Assembly (NCBI GenBank): GCA_026389655.1
Contig: JAPLHL010000166.1
Span: 1-6,074 of the forward strand
Length of the DNA stretch: 6,074 nucleotides
Direction of reading: 5' to 3'
Source of the DNA: Chloroflexota bacterium
Lineage (GTDB): Bacteria > Chloroflexota > Dehalococcoidia > GIF9 > UBA5629
The position numbers and the translations under genes are program-made. Of the stretch, positions 1 through 5,938 are shown piece by piece. A model generated the notes under the pieces. It made no database searches. It saw nothing but the letters and a program-made list of their open reading frames with translations, and was not told the origin of the DNA. The stretch's first letter is position 1, and each line of letters begins with the position of its first letter.

Positions 1-1
1 T

Positions 2-1381
2 CCCATTCGGCTAAAGAAACATATTTACTGGGACGTGTTAGGGCTATTTGAAGAGGTTAAGAAAGGGCTGGCAATAGCAGTAAAAGGGCCTGGAGGCAGG
101 CCGGCATCGATCGGGCTGGATACATGGGGAAACGATTTCTGCCTTCTGGATAAAAGCGGCAACTTGTTGGAAAATCCCCATTCCTACCGTGACCCGCGAA
201 CTGATGGCATTATGGAGCAGGCTTTTTCAATTATGCCGCGCCGCGAAATTTATATGCAGACCGGCGTCCAGTTCATGCAGCATAATACGCTTTTCCAGCT
301 TTACTCCCTGGTACTTAACGGGTCGCCCCTCCTTAAAGCTGCCTCAACATATTTGATGGTACCCGACCTGTTTAACTTTTGGCTATCCGGCGAGAAATAT
401 TGCGAGTTTACCAATGCCACCACCACCCAATTTTTTAACCCGTATAAAGATTCCTGGCACGCGTCCATTCTGGAAACATACAATATCCCGCTGCGGATTA
501 TGCCGCCCGTCATCAAGCCCGGCACAAGGCTTGGTAAGTTGGATGGCTGGCTGTGCAAAGACCTCGATATTCCCGCCGTGCCCGTAATTGCCGTCGGCAC
601 GCATGATACGGCCTCAGCCGCCAGTGTGGTGCCTGCCCGTGAAGGCGGCTATGCATTCCTGAGCTCCGGCACATGGTCATTATTCGGAGCGGAAGTCAGC
701 GCCCCGGTAGTTAATGATGCCGGCCTTAAGTATAACTTTAGCTGTTATGGAGGCGTCTGTGATACTTATCTGGTATGGAAAAATATCCAGGCCCTCTGGT
801 TGCTTCAGGAGTGCATGCGTACCTGGAATGAGGGCGAACGGAAATATTCCGATGATGAGCTTATCGCTTTGGCGGAGCAGGCACGACCGTTCGGCCCCGT
901 CATCGACACCGATGACCGTCTCTTCCTCACACCCGGTGATTTTCCGGCCCTGATCGCCGACTATTGCGCCTTTACCGGTCAAAAGCCACCGAAGGGCCAC
1001 GGCCCCGTTGTACGCTGCATTTTGGAGTCGCTCGCCCTGAAATACCGGTATACTTTTGAAAAACTGCAAATAGTGCTTGGTAAGAAATTGGACAGGATTT
1101 ATGTGGTTGGGGGCGGCTCGCGCAATGCGTTATTAAACCAGCTTACTGCCGAAGCTGTGGGGGTACCCGTAATAACAGGACATCCGGAGGCAACGGCACT
1201 GGGAAATATCATGCTGCAACTGGTCACCCTGGGAGAGGTGGAGTCTCTACAGGAGTCGCGCGACATAGTCAGACGTTCGTTCAAGTCGAGGATCTACGAA
1301 GGTGAGACATCCGACGGTTGGGACGCCGCCTATGAGCGTTTTCTTAAGGTCATGCGCCGAAGCAAATCGCGAAAGAAATGA
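2..1381 (+). CDS. rhaB: Rhamnulokinase-type FGGY carbohydrate kinase (5'-truncated by window edge)
   Basis: ATP-dependent kinase of the FGGY family, most like rhamnulokinase, which phosphorylates L-rhamnulose at C1 in the cytosol. The frame is open to the left edge (codons from position 2 read PIRLKKHIYWDV), and this matches the family's segment just after the first beta-hairpin, so roughly 45 N-terminal residues, including the first phosphate-binding loop, lie outside; the GTG at 35 is not the true start. Seen motifs: SIGLDTWGNDF near 105-140; GTHDTASAAS with the likely catalytic Asp codon at 605-607; SSGTWSLFG near 662-690 (nucleotide site); GGGSRNALLNQLTAEAVG from 1109 and EATALGN near 1190, the C-terminal FGGY signature. 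The family is about 470-490 residues, so the rest is complete. First visible gene of the operon, 22 nt before the aldolase. The kinase call is firm; rhamnulose rather than fuculose or another ketose is inferred from overall similarity. Confidence 0.9.
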   Translation, partial: PIRLKKHIYWDVLGLFEEVKKGLAIAVKGPGGRPASIGLDTWGNDFCLLDKSGNLLENPHSYRDPRTDGIMEQAFSIMPRREIYMQTGVQFMQHNTLFQLYSLVLNGSPLLKAASTYLMVPDLFNFWLSGEKYCEFTNATTTQFFNPYKDSWHASILETYNIPLRIMPPVIKPGTRLGKLDGWLCKDLDIPAVPVIAVGTHDTASAASVVPAREGGYAFLSSGTWSLFGAEVSAPVVNDAGLKYNFSCYGGVCDTYLVWKNIQALWLLQECMRTWNEGERKYSDDELIALAEQARPFGPVIDTDDRLFLTPGDFPALIADYCAFTGQKPPKGHGPVVRCILESLALKYRYTFEKLQIVLGKKLDRIYVVGGGSRNALLNQLTAEAVGVPVITGHPEATALGNIMLQLVTLGEVESLQESRDIVRRSFKSRIYEGETSDGWDAAYERFLKVMRRSKSRKK

Positions 1382-1403
1382 TATGATAATATACAGCGGG
1401 TAA

Positions 1404-2102
1404 GTGAGCGTTATGGATAAATCACCTTTATATGAAGCCCGGAAATTGATTGCGCAGGTCGGCAAGATAATGTTGGACCGTAACCTGACCGACCTGGCAG
1501 GCGGCAATATCAGCGTACGTGTTGAGGATAAAATTGCCATGTCCCCCAGCTATGCTGGTACCCGCAAATTCTGGCAGTTGCAGCCGGAAGATGTGATCGT
1601 CCTCGACCTCAAGGGCAATCTGCTGGAAGGCGACGGCAAGATCTCCCGTGAAGCGCCCACCCATCTAAAGTTACTTAATTCCTTTTATCCTCAGGGGAAG
1701 GCTGTCATTCATGCCCATGCAAGGAACGTTATGGTGTTCTGCGCGGCCAACCGGACAATTCCTCCTGTGCTGGAATATGCCTATAAATTCGGTGAGATCA
1801 AGCTGGCCAAATACGCCCGTGGCGGCGTATACGGAGAGGAACTGGCTGAGAATGTCCGGTCGGCACTGGACGGGCAGGAGCAACGTATGGCAAAACAGGC
1901 GGCAGCTATCATGGTGCCGTGGCACGGGCTGTTTGCAATAGGGAAGGACCTTTACTCCACACTGGACGCGGTGGAACGGATTGAAGTTAATGCCCGGTCC
2001 ATCCTGTTCGCTCAACTGTTGCCGGGAGGCGAGGGGAAGCTGGATATCTGTTGTGCCGACCTGGCCGAGAATTTAAAAGCGCCGGGTGGCGACGGGGAAT
2101 GA
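1404..2102 (+). CDS. Class II aldolase (L-fuculose/L-rhamnulose-1-phosphate aldolase family)
   Basis: Zinc-dependent class II aldolase/adducin-head protein expected to cleave a ketose-1-phosphate into dihydroxyacetone phosphate and an aldehyde in the cytosol. Numbering from the GTG: LAGGNISVRV (31-40) is the phosphate-binding loop, Glu83 in SREAPTH is the catalytic-acid position, His103 and His105 in VIHAHARN are two zinc ligands, and His174 in VPWHGLFAIG is the third. The third-ligand motif is usually NHG; here Trp precedes His. The 232 residues fit the family's 210-235. Two starts compete: GTG at 1404 and ATG at 1413 (protein MDKSPLYEARKL), the latter with a weak AAGTGAG stretch 4 nt upstream; neither has a strong ribosome site. 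It sits between the rhamnulokinase-like gene and the PfkB kinase, which supports a rhamnulose- or fuculose-type substrate. Sequence alone does not separate these, and pentulose-phosphate epimerase relatives are less likely in this context. Confidence 0.87.
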   Translation: MSVMDKSPLYEARKLIAQVGKIMLDRNLTDLAGGNISVRVEDKIAMSPSYAGTRKFWQLQPEDVIVLDLKGNLLEGDGKISREAPTHLKLLNSFYPQGKAVIHAHARNVMVFCAANRTIPPVLEYAYKFGEIKLAKYARGGVYGEELAENVRSALDGQEQRMAKQAAAIMVPWHGLFAIGKDLYSTLDAVERIEVNARSILFAQLLPGGEGKLDICCADLAENLKAPGGDGE

Positions 2103-2115
2103 TCACGTACCTGCT

Positions 2116-3051
2116 ATGATCGTAACCGTTACGCTAAACACCAGCATCGACCGTACCCTGTTTATCAAGGACTTCGCCTGGAACAGTACCATCCGCGCTT
2201 CAAAAACCGTCCTGGGAATGGGAGGTAAAGCAGCAGACGCTTCATGGGTCCTGGGGGAGCTCGGCTATGATAACCTTGCTACCGGCTTCGCCGCCGGAGA
2301 TACAGGCAAACTGATGGAAAGGATGCTCCGTGAACGCGGCTGTCAGACCGATTTCGTATGGGTTGGTGGTGAGACCAGGACAAATATCGTTGTTATCAAT
2401 GAGGAGGGAAAAGGCCAGAGTACACTCGTTACCACTGGCCTTGAGATCAGTCCGGCCCATATCGATGAGTTCAAGAGTAAATTCACGTCTCTGATGAAAA
2501 AATCGCGTTGTGCGCTTATCGGCGGTAGTCTGCCTCCGGGCGTGGCCCCTTCTTTCTACGCTATTCTCGTCAAGATGGTACGGTCTGCTGGTCTGCCGGT
2601 GGTCTTTGACGCCAGCGGTCCCGGCCTTATTGCCGGTATGGAAGGACGCCCGACTATTGCCAAACCGAATATTGATGAGATATCCGAGCTGTCCGGCCAG
2701 AGTGTAACTACCATTGAATCTGCCTACCGTGTGGGGACGGAGCTACATGCGAAGTATGGGACTATGTTCATTATCACGCTGGGCGCAGAGGGGGCGCTGG
2801 CCGTCCTCGCCGGGCGCTCTTATCGTATTCCTATCTTGAAGGTACCGGTAGTCAGCACTGCGGGCGCCGGAGATGCGGTACTGGCTGGATTGTCGGTCGC
2901 ATTGGCAGAAAACAAGCCCATCGAAGAGGGTTTGCGCCTGGGATTTGCAGCAGCAGCAGCCGTTTGTCTGACTCCTGCAACAGCAGATTGCCACCGCTCC
3001 GACGTTGAGCGGTTTATCCCGCAGATAGAGCTTATCCCGTATCCTGCATAG
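2116..3051 (+). CDS. PfkB-family sugar kinase (1-phosphofructokinase / tagatose-6-phosphate kinase group)
   Basis: Ribokinase-fold kinase of the hexose-phosphate branch (FruK/LacC/PfkB). From the ATG at 2116 it has 311 residues, typical for the family. Seen: N-terminal MIVTVTLNTSID with Asp12; GGK at 36-38, followed by AADAS where relatives have GINVA; GDTG at 61-64; GGSLPPG (136-142); KPN (183-185); TLGAEGAL (221-228); and the anion hole with catalytic base TAGAGD (248-253, Asp253). The reading frame also extends up to a GTG at 2086, giving ten more residues and an overlap with the aldolase; the ATG is preferred because MIVTVTLN matches the family's first strand. Neither start has a well-spaced ribosome site (GGGGA lies 17 nt before the ATG), so translational coupling to the aldolase, whose stop is 13 nt upstream, is plausible. 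The family call is firm. The substrate is open because the sugar-binding Asn of GGKGxN is replaced by Asp. Confidence 0.88.
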   Translation: MIVTVTLNTSIDRTLFIKDFAWNSTIRASKTVLGMGGKAADASWVLGELGYDNLATGFAAGDTGKLMERMLRERGCQTDFVWVGGETRTNIVVINEEGKGQSTLVTTGLEISPAHIDEFKSKFTSLMKKSRCALIGGSLPPGVAPSFYAILVKMVRSAGLPVVFDASGPGLIAGMEGRPTIAKPNIDEISELSGQSVTTIESAYRVGTELHAKYGTMFIITLGAEGALAVLAGRSYRIPILKVPVVSTAGAGDAVLAGLSVALAENKPIEEGLRLGFAAAAAVCLTPATADCHRSDVERFIPQIELIPYPA

Positions 3052-3053
3052 TT

Positions 3054-3060
3054 GGGGAGG
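3054..3060 (+). promoter_or_regulatory. Strong Shine-Dalgarno site of the propeller gene
   Basis: GGGGAGG lies 4 nt before the ATG at 3065 and 2 nt after the stop of the PfkB gene. It is the best ribosome binding site in the operon and fixes the start of the broken propeller gene. The preceding genes have weak sites, so this gene was probably initiated independently rather than by coupling. Confidence 0.7.
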
Positions 3061-3064
3061 CAAG

Positions 3065-3493
3065 ATGAAAATCGACGATATAAGATCGATACGCTGGAGT
3101 GATTACTCGCAAAACTACCTGATCGATCATCCAGCCTTTTCACCTGTCCTGGCCGACCCGACATTCACCTTTCCCGAAAATTCACCGGATAAGAAATGGC
3201 ATTTATTTGCGCATTCTGTCTGGGGTATCCATCACTTTATTTCCTCAGACGGAATTAAATGGGACGACCGGGGAGTCGTCATCGCTAACGCCATGAGGCC
3301 ATACCTATATCGCGAAAACGGCATATTCTACCTGCTTTATGAAAAATACAGACCTCTGTCACTCGTATTATCCTGGATCAAAGGCAGAAAGTGGTATTCT
3401 GAAATAGCTATGAGCAGGTCTTCTGACCTGAAAAAATTTCAACGTCCATCGACGGCCCTTATAAATCGTTGGCGCAACCTGTCATCACTGTGA
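3065..3493 (+). CDS. GH43/GH32-like beta-propeller protein, N-terminal fragment of a broken gene
   Basis: The first 142 codons of a cytosolic protein resembling five-bladed beta-propeller glycosidases (GH43/GH32 and related GH-like families). There is no signal peptide. Two blades can be read: ADPTFTFPE (30-38) with Asp31 at the usual position of the family's general base, then KWHLFAH and ISSDGIKWDD; and MRPYLYRENGIFYLLYEKY (78-96) ending in IAMSRSSDLKKF (114-125). The start is the ATG 4 nt after GGGGAGG. The last ~17 residues (from Gln126) are probably out of frame, because the adjacent frame carries the rest of the propeller to 3840. The frame is lost near an A6 run at 3431-3436. It is the last gene of the sugar operon, 13 nt after the PfkB stop, so the intact ancestor probably released or recognised the sugar that the upstream enzymes use. 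The exact glycosidase family is not certain. Confidence 0.7.
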   Translation: MKIDDIRSIRWSDYSQNYLIDHPAFSPVLADPTFTFPENSPDKKWHLFAHSVWGIHHFISSDGIKWDDRGVVIANAMRPYLYRENGIFYLLYEKYRPLSLVLSWIKGRKWYSEIAMSRSSDLKKFQRPSTALINRWRNLSSL

Positions 3494-3840
3494 ACCAACA
3501 GGACCCATGGTGCAACCTTAGCTGCGGGTCTATCAAAGTCCTGCAGTGCGAGGATGGCCTGGTTGGATTCGAAAACGGCATCTACTGGGACGAAGCGAAA
3601 AAGCAAAGCGGTTCCGCAATAATCGTTCTTAAATCGATGGACGGCGCACATTGGGACAGGTTAATACAGGAGCCGGTTATCAGACCCTCAAGTGGCTGGC
3701 GAAAAAGCCATATCTATGCCTGCGACGTCAGGTATCGTGAGCAAGAGAGCAAGTGGTATTTATTCTATAACGCCCGTAATGGCTGGCAGATTAGCGAAGG
3801 TCAGGAACGGATAGGTTTGCTAACCGGATTGCCGTCATAG
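3427..3840 (+). pseudogene. C-terminal remnant of the broken GH43/GH32-like propeller gene
   Basis: Continuation of the preceding fragment in the -1 frame, with no start of its own that is convincing: the frame is open only after a TGA at 3424-3426, and a TTG at 3469 is the first possible start. It reads ISTSIDGPYKSLAQPVI, the end of one blade, then GSIKVLQCEDGLVGFENGIYW and AIIVLKSMDGAHWDRL (a full blade), then SHIYACDVRY, KWYLFYNARNGW and ERIGLLTG (the closing blade), and stops at TAG 3838-3840. Joined to the first fragment this gives about 258 residues, shorter than the ~300 of a five-bladed domain. The front of the third blade, the usual NP...YRLYYS part, is absent at the junction. This points to an internal deletion that also shifted the frame, not only a one-base error. 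It is probably nonfunctional. Sequencing or assembly error cannot be excluded from the window alone. Confidence 0.65.
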
Positions 3841-3865
3841 TTAATTATCTTATAGTTATACAGGC

Positions 3866-4738
3866 CTATAAAACACCCTGAAATAAATTGGATTCCTTTC
3901 GCCGTTTGATTACGGGAGGGAAGGCCCTCATATATTGGTCGCTACGTCCCGTAAACTTGTTAATGAGTCCCAATAAACGTGATTGCGGCGGGCCGCCAAT
4001 CTGGCTGGCGTGGCAAGACCTCGCCCTCTCTCGTATCTCGACTGCTTCTTTGCTGAGCCGCACTGTCGCATGTATCGGAAAATCTACTTGCGCCAGGCTC
4101 GTCAGGTCGATATCTTTATTTTTCCCGTATTTGCTTGGGTCCCTGCCGAAGATGGGTAGAATTTTAACCGCTATTTTTAACGCCTGCCGAGGCATGACGT
4201 GGAAATACAGCTTCTGGGGTTGGAATACAGGGCCGGCTTCAGGATATCGCCCGGGATCACCGGCCGCATAGAACGCCTTGACTGTCGCATTGTGCACTGC
4301 GATATGGTCCGGATGCCGGTATCCTCCGATGGGATCGTGTGTTATCACTACCTGCGGCCTTAAATCCCGCAGTATTTTTACGATTCGACCTGCAACTTGA
4401 TCAACAGGCGCATTTACCAGCGCCTCTGGGTTTCTATTGTCCTCGGAGCCAATCATGCCCGAATCACGGTAGCCGAGGTGCATAACCCCTGCCAACCCAA
4501 TCACATCAGCCGCACATTCCAACTCCGCCCAGCGCATATCGCCTATGCTCTCAAATCCATGCATGAATTGAGGTTTCACTGATCCTGCCTCACCCCTTGT
4601 ACCGCAAGCATAATAAACGCTGATTCCGGCTTTCACATATTGGGCAAGAGTGCCTCCGACGGCGAATGTCTCGTCGTCAGGGTGAGCACCTACAAAAATC
4701 AAGGTTGGGTTCCTCATGGCAGACCAGCCTGAATACAT
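3866..4738 (-). CDS. PIG-L / LmbE-family zinc-dependent N-deacetylase
   Basis: Metal-dependent deacetylase of the GlcNAc-PI de-N-acetylase fold, related to MshB, Mca and BshB, which remove acetyl groups from N-acetyl amino sugars or their conjugates. From the ATG at 4738 (290 residues): GAHPDDE at 17-23 holds the zinc ligands His19 and Asp22 and the base Asp21; CGTRGEAG at 45-52; LGYRDSGM at 88-95; GGYRHPDHI at 138-146 holds the third ligand His142 or His145; and CHASQ at 242-246 is the typical C-terminal His motif. No signal peptide, so cytosolic. The ATG at 4717 (protein MRNPTLIFVGAHPDDE) fits the family's usual N-terminus better; neither start has a clear ribosome site. It follows the lipoprotein gene by 43 nt on the same strand and converges on the broken propeller gene, leaving only 25 nt between stops. 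The family is firm; whether the substrate is a thiol precursor or a glycan is not visible here. Confidence 0.9.
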   Translation of the reverse strand: MYSGWSAMRNPTLIFVGAHPDDETFAVGGTLAQYVKAGISVYYACGTRGEAGSVKPQFMHGFESIGDMRWAELECAADVIGLAGVMHLGYRDSGMIGSEDNRNPEALVNAPVDQVAGRIVKILRDLRPQVVITHDPIGGYRHPDHIAVHNATVKAFYAAGDPGRYPEAGPVFQPQKLYFHVMPRQALKIAVKILPIFGRDPSKYGKNKDIDLTSLAQVDFPIHATVRLSKEAVEIRERARSCHASQIGGPPQSRLLGLINKFTGRSDQYMRAFPPVIKRRKESNLFQGVL

Positions 4739-4747
4739 TCTGATGCG

Positions 4748-4765
4748 TGCGCTATTATCGGCGCA
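4748..4765 (-). other. Small hairpin between lipoprotein and deacetylase genes
   Basis: On the minus strand TGCGC and GCGCA form a perfect 5-bp stem around an 8-nt loop, ending 9 nt before the ATG at 4738. No T-run follows, so it is not an intrinsic terminator. It could limit initiation at 4738 or mark a processing point, and it slightly favours the internal start at 4717. Stems this short arise by chance. Confidence 0.25.
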
Positions 4766-4781
4766 TAATGTCGTTCGGTCA

Positions 4782-5705
4782 TTATTGTTCGGTAATCCAG
4801 GCTGTGCCGGATACTCTTACCATCCAGTTCACACGGCTCTTGTCGCCAAACCAGCGAACTTTCGAGTAAGGCCAGGTGGGCGCAAAATTGTCCACACCCG
4901 CGCTGTCACGTATCGTCACATCAGAGTGAGTATTCACTTTATCATCCGCACCCATGCGGAAGCCCTGGCCCGTGGTTACACCTGTATAAACATGAATATA
5001 GAAACTGCCATCTACCTTGATATCTGGAATGTGTATATCGGCCCAGCCGCCCTGTTTTTCTATATCAGATGGCAAATATGCCAATAAGGGAAACGCCCCT
5101 TTGTCCATAGTGGTGCTGTAGATGACCTTCTTGTCTTTGTCCCAAATTTGCACGTCGATGTCATTGATAATAAAACCATGGCCACCGTAAATTAGTCCGA
5201 ATATCCGTACCGTGTCGATTGTAAACGGGATTGAAGGAGGCACAAAGTCGACCAGGTAGCCTGTGCATGGTTTGTCTACGCCTAAATAGTCGTTCGCTTG
5301 TCCGTCATCGTATTTTAATTCTGTTGGCTCGGAAACCTTTTTGGGATTCACGGTCAAAATTGAACTGCTGTCCCCCACCGCAATTTTGTACGATCCAGCT
5401 TTGTTTTCAGATAGGGAAAAGGTCACGGTTTCAGTTGACCCCGGCGATAATGAAACGGTCTTTGAATCAGTTTTTGCTCCGTCAATTGTAAGCACTACAC
5501 TGTAAATGCCGACACTTCCCCCGGAATTAACTACTTGAGCAGTAATACTGACAGTTTCCCCAATAGTTATTTGTATCGGTTTAATAGTCAGGGAAGTCAC
5601 ATCGAACTGTGCTGGAGGGATGGATGCACTGCTACACGCAGACAGAGAAGATATCCCTGTTATGATCAGCAGTATTAAGATCAAAGCGTTCTTTCTATAT
5701 CTCAC
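4782..5705 (-). CDS. Lipoprotein with CARDB-like domain and a conserved C-terminal beta domain
   Basis: Predicted exported, lipid-anchored protein of 307 residues; function unknown. Residues 1-24 are a lipoprotein signal: basic RYRK, the hydrophobic stretch ALILILLIITGI, and the lipobox LSAC with Cys24 as the anchor. Residues ~34-118 form an Ig-like CARDB-type (cell-adhesion-related) domain: FDVTSLTIKP, ETVSITAQVVNSGG, YSVVLTIDGAKTD, VSLSPGSTETVTFSL and AGSYKIAVG. A second beta-rich domain runs from ~129 to 305, with LKYDDGQAND, DVQIWDKDKKVIYS, DGSFYIHVYTG, GFRMGADDK, and a Trp-rich end (WPYSKVRWFGDKSRVNWMVRV). From memory this pairing is common in Chloroflexota lipoproteins, but I cannot name a function. 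The start is a GTG with AAGGAA 8 nt upstream. It is probably co-transcribed with the deacetylase downstream. The fold suggests extracellular carbohydrate or surface binding; that is an inference. Confidence 0.82.
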   Translation of the reverse strand: MRYRKNALILILLIITGISSLSACSSASIPPAQFDVTSLTIKPIQITIGETVSITAQVVNSGGSVGIYSVVLTIDGAKTDSKTVSLSPGSTETVTFSLSENKAGSYKIAVGDSSSILTVNPKKVSEPTELKYDDGQANDYLGVDKPCTGYLVDFVPPSIPFTIDTVRIFGLIYGGHGFIINDIDVQIWDKDKKVIYSTTMDKGAFPLLAYLPSDIEKQGGWADIHIPDIKVDGSFYIHVYTGVTTGQGFRMGADDKVNTHSDVTIRDSAGVDNFAPTWPYSKVRWFGDKSRVNWMVRVSGTAWITEQ

Positions 5706-5713
5706 TAATCGAT

Positions 5714-5719
5714 TTCCTT
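5714..5719 (-). promoter_or_regulatory. Shine-Dalgarno site supporting the GTG start of the lipoprotein
   Basis: AAGGAA on the minus strand lies 8 nt before the GTG at 5705. It supports this non-ATG start, which also gives a complete lipoprotein signal peptide beginning MRYRKNAL. Confidence 0.6.
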
Positions 5720-5782
5720 GCGTACATATTTAATGGTTATTTTTAGGGTTGAATTTTGTATCTGGAAGTAACTTGGAGACTC

Positions 5783-5812
5783 GGGCAATGCAGGACTTTT
5801 CTTGTCTTGCCC
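5783..5812 (-). other. Imperfect stem-loop in the predicted lipoprotein leader
   Basis: GGGCAA (5783-5788) pairs with TTGCCC (5807-5812), and GAC (5794-5796) pairs with GTC (5804-5806) after a 5-nt bulge, leaving a 7-nt loop. If transcription of the lipoprotein starts near 5830, this hairpin lies about 20 nt into a ~125-nt leader. No T-run follows on either strand, so a terminator is unlikely. It could be a leader structure, a binding site, or chance. Confidence 0.3.
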
Positions 5813-5836
5813 ACTGACATCTTCTACATGGACGTA

Positions 5837-5865
5837 ATTATAACATGATAGGTACATTTACCTGA
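5837..5865 (-). promoter_or_regulatory. Candidate extended -10 promoter for the lipoprotein gene
   Basis: On the minus strand the sequence TGTTATAAT (positions 5845 to 5837) is a perfect -10 hexamer with the TG of an extended -10. The -35 region near 5860-5866 is poor (TTCAGG). The predicted start near 5830 leaves a ~125-nt leader. The same AT-rich stretch read on the plus strand gives CTGACA (5814-5819), 19 bp, TATAAC (5839-5844), so a divergent promoter is also possible. Confidence 0.4.
5850..5863. repeat. Short perfect inverted repeat in the divergent intergenic region
   Basis: AGGTA and TACCT flank CATT as a perfect 5-bp dyad. It lies inside the -35/-10 spacer of the leftward promoter and at the predicted start point of the weaker rightward one, a position suitable for an operator. 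The arms are short and do not extend, so chance occurrence is quite possible. Confidence 0.25.
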
Positions 5866-5903
5866 AAACCGTTGTTATACGCTGCCGGGCGGAAGATTGA
5901 CAC

Positions 5904-5931
5904 GGGACATTCTAAATAGAAACGTTATAAT
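5904..5931 (+). promoter_or_regulatory. Promoter giving an apparently leaderless PatB transcript
   Basis: A perfect TATAAT (5926-5931) is preceded after 16 bp by GGGACA (5904-5909, 4 of 6 matches to the -35 consensus). A full TTGACA at 5897-5902 is 23 bp away, too far for normal use. The expected start point, about 7 nt after the -10, falls at 5938-5939, on the ATG of the next gene. No Shine-Dalgarno sequence precedes that ATG. Confidence 0.5.
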
Positions 5932-5938
5932 ATAGCTC

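Noticed and set aside
680..1069. Open frame of 129 codons on the minus strand inside the FGGY kinase gene
   Set aside because: It lies wholly opposite a gene with clear catalytic motifs and shows no recognisable domain.
1376..1398. AT-rich spacer before the aldolase with a GATAAT preceded by TG, as a possible internal promoter
   Set aside because: There is no -35 at a usable distance, and the 22-nt gap is typical for genes within an operon.
2086..2115. GTG start adding ten residues to the PfkB kinase
   Set aside because: The extension overlaps the aldolase end and has no counterpart in the family, whose first strand begins at the ATG at 2116.
3841..3865. Possible bidirectional terminator between the convergent genes, around AGGCCT
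   Set aside because: The dyad does not extend beyond AGGCCT because flanking bases mismatch, and no GC-rich stem with a T-run is present on either strand.
3888..4271. Open frame of 127 codons on the plus strand opposite the deacetylase C-terminus
   Set aside because: It is antisense to a gene with intact HPDDE and HPDH motifs; composition is that of a shadow frame.
4716..5087. Open frame of 123 codons on the plus strand opposite the lipoprotein and deacetylase starts
   Set aside because: It overlaps two well-supported minus-strand genes and its translation resembles no family I know.
5897..5902. Perfect TTGACA as the -35 of the PatB promoter
   Set aside because: It is 23 bp from the TATAAT, outside the normal 16-19 bp range; GGGACA at 5904-5909 is spaced correctly.
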